Shown piece by piece: positions 1 through 9,651 of a stretch of DNA of 64,000 bases (within the stretch, counting starts at the first letter, position 1; each line of letters begins with the position of its first letter). Origin of the DNA: Branchiostoma floridae (taxonomy: Eukaryota > Chordata > Leptocardii > Amphioxiformes > Branchiostomatidae); the NCBI RefSeq assembly GCF_000003815.2, contig NC_049985.1:14766265-14830264 (forward strand). Reading direction: 5' to 3'. The position numbers were made by a program, and so were the translations under genes. Below the pieces are notes generated by a model that had not been told where the DNA came from, did not search any database, and worked only from the letters and a program-made list of their open reading frames with translations.

Positions 1-156
1 ATTGTGCTTAATAAATTTAATTCAAATACACTTCTTTTGTTGCTACCATAACTATTGTTATAGTTAGATCATAATCAAATAATGTAATGTCAGCTAAACT
101 TGAAAGTTCAACTGTGTTTGCAGAAGTCATTCTGGATAATATGATATCTAGCTAGT

Positions 157-2482
157 TTATTCAAAGTCAAAGGCAAAGTCAGTCTCACTAAACTTCTCCT
201 CATACCAGTTGTCAAAGGCTTTACTCTGCTCAGGTGTGAACATGTTCTTCCAGTCTCCTATGATACCTGTGAGGTGAGCCAAAAATATGGAAAATCAAGC
301 ATTGCTGAATTTTGCAACAGCAAAAGATAGTTTATGTACAAGTATTAATAAATTCAGTCTGATTGTAAATGATTGAAACTGCATCGTATACTGGACTGAC
401 ACAAATTCACTTTTGATGAAGGTATAAAAGCAAGAAATGATACATCTTTTTTCAAATATTCATAGTATATGGGAGTTGATTTTTAGGTAAACGAGATTTA
501 GTTCAGAATGTTACTAAAGCTTGTTAATCATTAAGAAAGTACACACCTTTCCTGGCTATTGCCTGTGTCTCAGCCACCTTGGAATTGTCCAGATCTACCT
601 TCATGTTGTTGAAAGTACTGGCCTCTGCGATGCCTTTTATGGTCGATTCATCCAGATCAACCTCCAGAAATGCCACTATGGTCTTCACAGCACTCAACAG
701 ATCCTACAATTTTAGTACAAAATAATGAAATACAAGAAAATGTAGAATCATTGAAGGTTTGTTTGAAGTAAAGAGAAATCATTCCGAAATGCTTGCACAA
801 CAAATTCATATTATTTTTATGTTAACAGTGTAGCAATATAATATACATGTATAGAATTGCAACATAACTTTTAAAATACGGAAGAGACTTTGTAGCTGCA
901 AATGTCCACTTTCAATATTTTGTTTTGGCTTAATACTAAATAATAGACTCCATTCCAGTTACGGTGGCCATTTTGGATTGTGTAGTCATTTTTTATTCTA
1001 TAGAGTTAGGAACAGTATTTTCAAAGTCAGGAGAAAAAAGTTACTATTTGGTAGACATGCTTTAGTCTGGTTGTTTGCATGCTCACATTTCCCCAATGGC
1101 CTTTGATTTAGAATGCATTTTTATTTAATACTAGTGATTGTGGGTGCTGTACAGTCATATACCTTCTTCATGTCCTCATACTTGAGGAAGAGGAAGTGGG
1201 GGTCGTCTCGCATCTGCCACCAGCCCAACACATGGTCTTCAAATGGTCCATATGCCACTGTACATGTATGTCAACATGTATACAATCATTATGTACATGA
1301 TAAGTATAGTTACGAAGAAAAAACATAGTACTACTCAACTTAAGGTTTGGTTTAAAGTAACTTACTTAAATTATTTTGAAATGCTTGTGCAACAAAATGT
1401 TAAATCATTTAGTTAACAATGTAGCAATTTCTCAAGGAAAGAAAATACACCCAGGTTTGTTATTGATGAGAAATATTTTCAGTATTTAAATTAAATATAA
1501 GTTACCTTTTCCCTTCGTGAAATTATGAGCAAACTCTTCCCATTGCACATCATCTGTCACACCCATCAACTTCAGGATTTTCTTGCCAAAATGGTAGAGT
1601 GACACAGCCGTGTCCTTCGGGTTCCTCATTGGCACCAGGATTTTTACCTATTTATGTTAGTAAAAGATTTATCACAGTATTTTCTGAAAGTTATTTCTTA
1701 ATTGAGTATCATGATCTTTTCTTTTTTAATTCAAGGCCATATCAATTCATTTTCATAGTTTATTTTACATTTTTTCAGCTATAGTAAAAATTCAGTAGCA
1801 GTATAAAGAATGTAAACAAAAGGGTTGGAGGAAAACTTGGATCTGGCTACAGGTCCTGGATACTGTATGTGCAATTGACGTGTAGTCTTTCCTCATAATT
1901 ACGTCTATTTTCATGTTGGTTTAAAATTTGCATTTAAGTTATTTTTTTAAATCTGGGAACTAACGGAACAAGTTGATCTGGTCCAATCTATGTTCTTAGA
2001 TTTGTTTCTGCCAATTTACCTTATTCTGTGGCTTGGATATCCCTTTCGGTGCCAGCTCAATAGGCAGATGTGTTACCACAAAGCGGGGAGAGGGCATGTT
2101 TGCCTGGGTCAGGTAGCCTGGCTGTGTGGCTGTAGGTGTCCTGATCTCCAAGGGCCCTGCATCAATCAGGCTGTCCGCACTGCTGTCTATTTTACCTGCA
2201 GCTTGCAGAATCTTAGCTACAATCCCCCGCAGCCAGTGCGTCCCTTGAAAAAAAAAAGCAGAAGGCAGAATTGTGTAAAGAAGATTTAGCATTTATCACA
2301 ATTCAAATACGATTGAATGCAATATATAATGACGTGCATAACTTACCTGTCTTTGGAAAACTCGCCACAACAATGTCGTCGTCTCGAATCTTGAAGTCGG
2401 GCAGAACATCCAGGATTTCTTTGGTAACATCAAGTGGCAGAGTAAACCCCTTGTACTCCCAGCTTAACTTCTCAACACTCAT
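157..2482 (-). CDS. Cytosolic sulfotransferase, tandem copy A (complete)
   Basis: Predicted to transfer sulfate from PAPS to small hydroxylated or amine substrates in the cytosol. Coding exons on the minus strand are 2347-2482, 2020-2243, 1506-1647, 1163-1257, 547-703 and 157-266. All join in phase and give 287 residues, normal for SULT1-type enzymes. The 5' PAPS loop SFPKTGT (about 41-47, Lys44), the catalytic His in VVTHLP (about His104), the 3'-phosphate segment VPMRNPKDTAVS (about 125-136) and the C-terminal RKGIIGDWKN motif are all present. The start at 2482 is preceded by a good acceptor (TTACAG at 2489-2494), so an untranslated exon lies upstream; a donor near 2597 is conserved in copy B. 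The 224-nt exon equals the 126+98-nt pair that I recall in vertebrate SULT1 genes. Substrate cannot be read from sequence. Confidence 0.92.
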
Positions 2483-2696
2483 TGTGGTCTGTAAGTGTAA
2501 AACCAACAAACTTGTTTCAGTCTATAAATTTGGTCCGAGTTCAAAATTAGGCTAGCCCCTGAGGCATCACCAAAAAATTCACAGAAGAGCAATCACCTGA
2601 TAATTCACCTTGGTGTGTCATTGCCAGTTTTCTGGAACAAAAAGTATGACATAAAAGACACCAAACTAAACAAGACATAAAGAGAATAGTCATGGG

Positions 2697-2923
2697 TAGG
2701 GGTGGGTACCATTACGCTGTACCTGTACAAAACCGGTTTTTCTTATTGGACCGGTCCGGAAAAAATGGACTGGAAAAATTAGGTGGACTGGGATGTTGGA
2801 CCTATTAGAAAATTAATTTTTCACAAGTTTTCACATACTGAATCAGGTCCAGGTTCAGGTCCGGACCCTCTGGACCTGAACCGGACCTGGACCTGAATCG
2901 TTCTGTACCGGTACCCACCCCTA
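2697..2923. mobile_element. hAT-like short inverted-repeat element, 8-bp target duplication
   Basis: The ends are perfect 14-bp inverted repeats, TAGGGGTGGGTACC at 2697-2710 and its complement at 2910-2923. They are flanked on both sides by the 8-bp direct repeat GTCATGGG (2689-2696 and 2924-2931). An 8-bp duplication with TAGGG ends is typical of hAT elements. The inside is rich in CCGGTCC and GGACCTG words; related sequence occurs near 8047-8200, 46441-46515 and 57035-57105. No transposase is encoded. Confidence 0.8.
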
Positions 2924-3369
2924 GTCATGGGCATTGTATGAGATATTTTGACTTTTCTATTTCTCATTTTTCACAAACAGCCCACTGGACCCCAGTTGGG
3001 AAATGTGACGTTAGCCAGTACTGAGGCTGTTTATTTGCTCGAGGCAACTTCTTGAACACATGTGAAGTCCCCATTTTTCGTCCCTTCTGAAAGATGAAAT
3101 TACATCTATTAACAAAAGCATGGAACTTTACTAGTAGTAATAGTATCTACAGCTTACTAGCATTGTGCTTACCTGTTGTTTGTGGAATCCGATTTCTGTG
3201 CTCGTGGTAGCTGCCAGTTGGTATGCAGGTATCTTCAATTATTCGTATATCCAATTTTGTCAGCTCACCGAGCTCCTGCTTGCAAGGTCTACAGAGTAGT
3301 TCCGAATGTTGAATCACTGCTGTGTGCCCCCTTTTTGTCTGTACTGTATGACCGTATGTACGGTCAATT

Positions 3370-3580
3370 TACTGTAAATGCATTAAAGTTTGCGGGGATT
3401 TAATTTCGCGGTAGCGGAAAAAGAACTTTTCGCGGTGGATTTAAGTTCGCGGTAACACCATAGACTGCAGTCTAATACCATTATAGAAAAATGTTCGCGG
3501 TGGTTTTAAGTTCGCGGTGAAGTGGTCACCGCGAAAACCGCGAACATTAATCCACTGCGAACATTTCTGCATTTACAGTA
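3370..3580. mobile_element. Short inverted-repeat element inserted at TA in the copy A promoter
   Basis: Perfect 13-bp terminal inverted repeats TACTGTAAATGCA (3370-3382) and its complement (3568-3580). The interior repeats TTCGCGGT-type words in both orientations. The flanks join to GGTCAATTTATTCAGTCC, matching the uninterrupted GGTCAGTTTATTCAGTCA at 8572-8589 upstream of copy B. This fits insertion at a TA with TA duplication, as in Tc1/mariner-type elements. Confidence 0.8.
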
Positions 3581-4549
3581 TTCAGTCCATTGCCTCACAA
3601 CAGTGAATGTACAGGCGTTGACTGTACAGTCGTTGACTGTACGGTCAGTGACCTTTCTTTCAGGGGTCAGGGGATAAAGGTAAACCAAGGACGTTAACCT
3701 CCTTGGGTAAACAAAGTGAGAAGATTTTTTTGGGGGGGGGGGAAGAGTAGATAGGGAAGCTTTAAGTTTAAGTGACAAAACATGCGAGGCAAAACTGGAT
3801 TGTCATGCACCCTTTGAAACCAGGAATATCCTTGAATAATATTATGATAAATGAAAAGCAGAGATCTATTTTTCAAAAGGTGTTTATTCTTTTCTTCTTA
3901 ACTTATACTTCATGTAATTTTATGTCATTTGTATTGTGTATGGGCAACATGTTTTTATTTATTTCAGTAATATCCGTTACACTTTTTATTTTCATTGGCA
4001 GATCTAGTTACGAACGTAACATGTTGTATGTTTGTCTTCTGTTTTTTCATAATCACAAGTTACATTATAGAAATGTAATCCACATGTACATGTACAATTG
4101 CATAAATTGCAACTTTAAAAGTATTAGAGCATTGGTGATTTTCACGTTACTATTGAGTCATCAGTAAAATCCTTTTCAGTAGATTTGTTTTGTTGATATT
4201 GGAAAGTATAACATTGTATTCAGTTTTACAGAAACCAACGTTACTATAGCCACTATATCAAAATTTCAGACGTGTATTCGAATTCAATTTATTAAGCAAG
4301 TTAGTATTGTGCTTAACACCGAAAATAGCGTGTAAATTGATATCCAGCACACAACCTCTGAGCAACAAATCAGTAATTTTTCCAATTTTTGCAGTAGTCT
4401 GTTGCGCTTAATAAATTTAATTCGAACACACTTCTTTTGTTGCTACTATTTTAACTATCGTTATAGTTACATTATAATCAAACAATGTAATGTCAGATAA
4501 ACTTGATAGTTCTTCTGTGCTTGCAGAAGTCATTCTGACTGGATGATAT

Positions 4550-4848
4550 AATAATAATAATAATGTTTATTGCAAATTCATGCCCATTGGGCTAATTGCA
4601 AGAGAAGAAAGACTAAATACATGAAATGAATGAATGTAGTCTAAGAACATGTAGATAAACTAAATTCTAACATACAAATATTAAGTGGTTGAATGTACAA
4701 ATGATACAAAATAGGGTACTAAGTCTACGTGGCTATCACGGGGTTTGACTTCTTCTTTGAAGACAGTTGAAAATGAAATGCCCCATGTATTCTATAATAG
4801 ATTGGTTCGATGATCTTAGTAGGAAGAGAATCTTTTGTGGCGTATATA
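4550..4848. repeat. Dispersed repeat beginning with (ATA)n, in the 3' flank of copy B
   Basis: The copy A and copy B 3' flanks align up to about 4549 and again from about 4849, so this stretch is an insertion in B. It starts with AATAATAATAATAATG, then GTTTATTGCA and a CCCATTGGG core. A similar TTTATTGCA...CCCCATTGGGG stretch lies at about 15886-15950. The class is unknown; a SINE or LINE tail would fit. Confidence 0.5.
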
Positions 4849-4860
4849 ATATCATCTAGT

Positions 4861-7800
4861 TTATTCAAAGTCAAAGGTGATGCCAGTCCCACTAAACTTC
4901 TCCTCATACCAGGCATCAAAGGCTTCACTCTGCTCAGGTGTAAACATGTTCTTCCAGTCTCCTATGATACCTGTAAGGGGAGCCAAAATTATGAAAACAG
5001 CAAATAATTGTTTACTTAGTATACAAGTCAGTCAGTCTGATTGTAAATGATTGAAACTGCATTGTATACTGGACAGACACAAATTCACTTTTGATGAAGA
5101 TATAAAAGCAATAAAAAATACATCTGTTTTATATAATATATTTATAGTACATGTATATGGTAGTTGATTTTTAGATAAACAATATTTAGGTCAAGAAAGT
5201 ACACACCTTTCCTGGCTATAGCCCGTCTTTCAGCCACCTTGGAGTTATCCATGTCTACCTTCATGTTGTTGAAAGTACTGGCCTCTGCGATGCCTTTTAT
5301 GGTCGATTCATCCAGATCAACCTCCAGAAAAGCCACTATGGTCTTCACAGCACTTAGCAGGTCCTACATAATATAAAATACTCATAACTAGAATCACCCA
5401 CTCAGTTGTGACATAAACTTAAAAAATTGTAACTTAAGTTATAATGTGGAAGGTTTTGTAGCTGCAAATTGCTGAAATATGAATTCTACAAGTCCATATA
5501 ATTTTGTGCTTTTGGCTTTAAGTTAGTTGTGTAATAATGTGTATGGTCCTATTTCTAACAGTGATTGTTACTGTAACTTCGTAGTTTGGGGAAAAAACAA
5601 CACCTTTGTGAGTGTGACCTAGTGGACATGTGGGACTTGCTCTACTTTAGATCTTCTCCTATTTGCACAACAACCTGGAACAAAGTATGCTCTTGCAGCA
5701 CCTGTAATTGTTACTGTAATTCCTGATTTTTTCACTGTAATGTTATGTTCACTGTTTTCACGGTGACGACTGTAACGTGAACTTATCATTACCGATAAAA
5801 AATAATTCACAGACATTTTTCATGTGCACTTGCCTCGACAGTGAACATATAGTTCCGAGAACAAGTTCAATTTTCTCAGACCGTGAAAATTTGGTACCGT
5901 GAAGATAAAGTGATTTACAGTACTTCATTCAAGAAAATACGGGATTTCAGAATGCATTTAATGGGGTTAAGTGATGGTTTGTGTACTCTACCTTCTTCAT
6001 GTCCTCATACTTGAGGAAGAGGAAGTGGGGGTCATCTCGCATCTTCCACCAACCCAAGACATGGTCTTCAAATGGTCCATATGGCACTATAGACATGTAT
6101 ACAATCATTTACATTTGTAATTAAGGGTTAATGACCTGCCCCGAGGTGTATATGGTGTCATAACGCCTGGTCCTTTGCTATAACCACCGAATGAGGTGTA
6201 TTATGTATAGAATCTATGTATTACAGCGTCATAACCAACGTGGAACGGGGCCTTCAGATTGGTCCGCGGCACCTGGCTATATGATGATGATAGATACTAT
6301 AAATGCAGAAATTTTCATGATGGTTTTACTCCAAAATGCTAACACAAAATGTATAGTTCAGAATGTTGCCTAATGTAGCAATTTCTGTTAGAAAGAAATG
6401 CACTGGTATGACATTGGTAAGAAATAATTTCTTACCTTTTCCGTTGGTGAACTTCTGAGCAAACCCTTCCCATGGAATGTCGTCCTTCAAACCCATCAAC
6501 TTGAAAATCTTGTTGCCAAAATGGTAGAGTGACACAGCCGTGTCTTTTGGATTCCTCATTGGCACCAGGATTTTCACCTGTATCAATCCAGTGAGAGATA
6601 TATTAATGAATATCATAATGCGAAGTTGTACTGCAAGTAATGCAAAGAAAAGTCTTGTTGACAGGAAGCACTACTCTCCAAAGACGAGTTCATCCGTAAC
6701 TAGTTTTATCAGGTTGGTAAATATGTACTGTATGTAGTATATTTTAACAGAACTAACTATAGTACTCTCTTCCAACTTTTTGGTGTCTATCAGACACCAT
6801 CATCAGGGTAGATTGGCTGGATCTACTTCTCACTGCTACTTATTGCCAAAAAAAAAAAAATGAATGTAGGTGGCGCTGTAGCAATGAGAATGCTGTCCCA
6901 AACGTGACTCAGATTGTATCCCCCCTCATCTCTGATCCAGACTGCCTCCTTTATCCAGCGTGTTCGTCCGTTTTCCTTTCTGTCAATGACTCAGCGTGCA
7001 ACATCAGAGCAGCAAGCATAAGGCTGTTTTATGATGTGCCTCTAGACGTCTTTGTGGGGCTTGACGAATTGGTATGGCCCAATCTATGTAATATGTACTA
7101 TATGTGATTATTTTTCTGGTGATGTACCTTATTCTGTGGCTTGGATATCCCTTTCGGTGCCAACTCAATAGGCAGGTGTGTTACCACAAGGCGGGGAGAG
7201 GGCATGTCTGCGAGTGTGACGTAGCCTGGCTGTGTGGCTGTCGGTATCTTCACCTCAATGGGCCCTGGACCGATCAGGTCATCTGCACTGCTGTCTGTTT
7301 TTCCTGCAGCTCGCAGGATCTTAGTAACCATCTCCAACAGCCAGTTTGTCCCTAATGGAAAAAAACGATTTAAAAGATTTAATTGGTCTGTTAAAGACCA
7401 GGTATAAATTTTAAAGTAAAACAATTTTTTAAATCAAAATCTAAATCCCATTGTAAAGGAGACTTCCTACCTCCATGAAATATATGGAGCCTTAAGTTAA
7501 GTGGATTAATGTTCATCTTATCTCATTTATTATGCAAATAAGGCTGTCATAAGCATATTTATGATGGTCATCTTAAGCAAAAATAGTACATACATTGGCA
7601 GAATTCCATGTTTGCATTTTATCATTTATAGTCATGCATTTTTAATGGAGGTAATAATCTACTCTTCAAGCAGAGGTCGAGTCGCGGAGATATACTAGTA
7701 GTCGAAAAAATACAGAGCCGCTCCTCCTACTTTTTTTCGACTACTAGTATATCTCCGCTACTCGACCTCTGCTTGGAGAGTAGTAATAATCATCTTGTGC

Positions 7801-7945
7801 ATTTAGTACCTGTCTTTGGAAAACTTGCCACAACAATGTCGTCATCTCGAATCTGGAAGTCAGGCAAGACATCCAGGGTTTCCTTGGTAACATCTCGAAA
7901 GAGAGTAAACCCCTTGTACTCCCATGTTATCTTCTCAAGACTCAT
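4861..7945 (-). CDS. Cytosolic sulfotransferase, tandem copy B (complete)
   Basis: Same six-exon structure as copy A: 7810-7945, 7128-7351, 6436-6577, 5992-6086, 5207-5363 and 4861-4970. All join in phase to give 287 residues. It has the PAPS loop SFPKTGT, catalytic VVTHLP, VPMRNPKDTAVS and RKGIIGDWKN, and ends in FDFE like copies A and C. The start at 7945 follows an acceptor TTCTTACAG-like site (7952-7954). The protein closely resembles copy A throughout, with scattered replacements such as a GNKIFKLMGLKDDIPWEGF segment. Similarity extends into introns and both flanks, so A and B arose by a recent tandem duplication. Introns hold a 211-bp short element, a Penelope-like remnant and a long hairpin. 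Function is predicted as for copy A; substrate unknown. Confidence 0.92.
5712..5922. mobile_element. 211-bp short inverted-repeat element, copy 1
   Basis: Starts TACTGTAATTC and ends GATTTACAGTA, in an intron of sulfotransferase B. It is nearly identical over its full 211 bp to 11486-11696 in copy C, but is absent at the matching place in copy A. The ends resemble those of the 3370-3580 element, with a presumed TA target. Confidence 0.75.
6766..7000 (-). mobile_element. Penelope-like element remnant (GIY-YIG endonuclease C-terminal part)
   Basis: On the minus strand the stretch at about 6887-6990 reads RTRWIKEAVWIRDEGGYNLS followed by HVWDSIL. This is the conserved C-terminal part of the GIY-YIG endonuclease of Penelope-like retroelements. 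It is followed by the DDGV-type tail sequence near 6770-6805. It sits in an intron of sulfotransferase B and is a short, non-functional fragment. Confidence 0.6.
7651..7790. mobile_element. Near-perfect palindromic element with 7-8-bp target duplication
   Basis: Arms of about 52 bp (from 7659 and to 7783) are complementary except for about two bases, around a loop of about 20 bases. The 8-mer GTAATAAT lies on both sides (7651-7658 and 7783-7790), overlapping the right end by one base. It lies in the first coding intron of sulfotransferase B and would fold into a strong hairpin in transcripts of either strand. Confidence 0.7.
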
Positions 7946-9651
7946 GGTGTTCTGTAAGTGTAAAGCCAACAAAAATGTTCTAAGACAATACTAGTAATAA
8001 TCTGAATGCTAGAAAATACACAGAAGAGCAGCCACCTGATTACAATGTGTACCGACACAAGACTATATTTTTATTAATTTGTTGGACCGATCCAGAAAAA
8101 ACGGACCAGAAAAAAATCAGTGGACCAGACTTTGGACCTATTACTAGAAAATGGACAGATTATACCGACAGACATTCAAGTGTTTTGGGGCTTTACCGGT
8201 CCAAGAAAATAACGAGTGATGTAGAGGAGAGTTGTTCATTTTGTGCCAAGTCTCCACAGTCAAACTTGGTGTAAATTTTGCTTACACAAAGATAGGATTT
8301 TGAAATGCCATGGAAGTCAGATACTAATCAAACAGATGATGACTTGGCAAATGCATGCATCTACAGCTTAGTCAAGATTTGTCTTTACCTGTACTTTGTT
8401 TACCTGCCAGATATGCCAGTATCTTCAATTTGTATCCAGTCCAGTCAGTGCAGAGAGCATATACTCTACCTTCTGCTTGTAAGGTTTGTAAAGTAGTTCT
8501 GAATGTAGAATCACTGTTGTCTGCTCCCTTTTTGTCTTCACAGTATGACTGTTCCGTATGGTCAGACCGTTGGTCAGTTTATTCAGTCACCGTTGGTCAG
8601 TTTATTCAGTCACCGTTACGTATGGTCAGTTTAATCAGGACCTGGTCAGTTTATTCAGGGCAGTGGCTGTACATTCAAAGGGGTCAAAGGGTAATTAAAG
8701 GTAAACAATTAGTGAGAGAAAAATGAAGACTTATATGTTGAAGTTAAATTGTGAGGTAAAATGTACTAATATTTTCTTAACTTGGCTGTTTCACTGGTTT
8801 AACGTACAAAGTCATGCACCTTTTGAAACCAAGAATATCTTTCTGATAAATGAAAAAGCAGAGCACTAAGAACAAGTTAAACATTTTCAAAAACTGTTTA
8901 ATCTTTTTCTCTATACTACATGACATTGTATTTTTTTAAATATTTGTGTTTTGTATTGGAAATATTATGCCTAACTGGTTATCACTATTACTATGTGACA
9001 TACAAACAGTAACACCAACCACAATAGATCTAAGTTGTGACTTGATTTCACAAATTAGATTTGGACAATTCACAAATTAGATTTGGAGTTTTGTTTTGAT
9101 GGTTCTTCTATTTTTTGTTGATATTAACTAAGGTCAAGGATTTAAAGTACATGTGCACATGTGTATCTTCTTCTTATTCTACATAAAGAAAAGTTGAATT
9201 TTTAGAGAAATACATGACATGTTAATCTGTATCTCCAAACACTTGTATCAATAACAGTTTCATATTTGCTAGTTCTAACTTCTATTTTACATTCATTTAA
9301 GCACTGTCAACAGTACTTTGAATGAGCAGCTCGAAGTACATACCGGGTATAACACTGCAGGATTTGGGTACCTATACATTTTGAGAGAAAATTTGTGCTC
9401 TAATGCATGAATGCATTCCACCCTTAGCTACAAATATTTAAACCTGATATGGTGTTTGTAATAGGTAGACAATGATATATTTCAGCATAGTGGTAGGCAC
9501 TTCATAATCATATTAATTGTTGTGTATGTACAGTTTGTACCATTAATTAAAGGCAAGGTGTTTTCATCAACGATGATTAGGGAGTTTGTTGATTGATAAT
9601 GGTGCTCTAAGGTGCGCATGATTCTGGATTTGTTTGAAATGGTGCATTAGT
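7946..9651. other. Intergenic: promoter side of sulfotransferase B, 3' flank of C
   Basis: No exon was recognised. About 8047-8200 contains CCGGTCC/GGACC-rich sequence related to the 2697-2923 element. About 8390-9000 is the paralogue of the copy A upstream region, without the short element found there. About 9000-9600 is AT-rich and I see nothing in it. Confidence 0.5.
8571..8665. repeat. Short tandem repeat, about 23-bp unit
   Basis: The word GGTCAGTTTATTCAG recurs three times, at 8572-8586, 8595-8609 and 8644-8658. A diverged copy reading GGTCAGTTTAATCAG lies between them. It is upstream of sulfotransferase B. Copy A has only one such site, and that site carries the inserted 3370-3580 element. 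Confidence 0.7.

Larger units (their letters stand above)
2483..4860. other. Intergenic: promoter of sulfotransferase A and 3' flank of B
   Basis: No coding exon was found. About 3180-3350 and 3590-4000 match the region upstream of copy B (about 8390-8560 and 8640-8990), so this is the duplicated promoter side of the gene. The stretch 4400-4549 matches 1-156, the duplicated 3' flank. Two short inverted-repeat elements (2697-2923 and 3370-3580) and one dispersed repeat (4550-4848) are inserted here. Confidence 0.6.

Noticed and set aside
3772-4167. 131-codon plus-strand open frame
   Set aside because: AT-rich, Phe/Ile-rich, no splice or family support; it lies in the duplicated promoter flank of sulfotransferase A.
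6115-6290. Possible foldback element with GCGTCATAACC-type words in a sulfotransferase B intron
   Set aside because: Inverted words are present, but I could not define paired ends or a target duplication.
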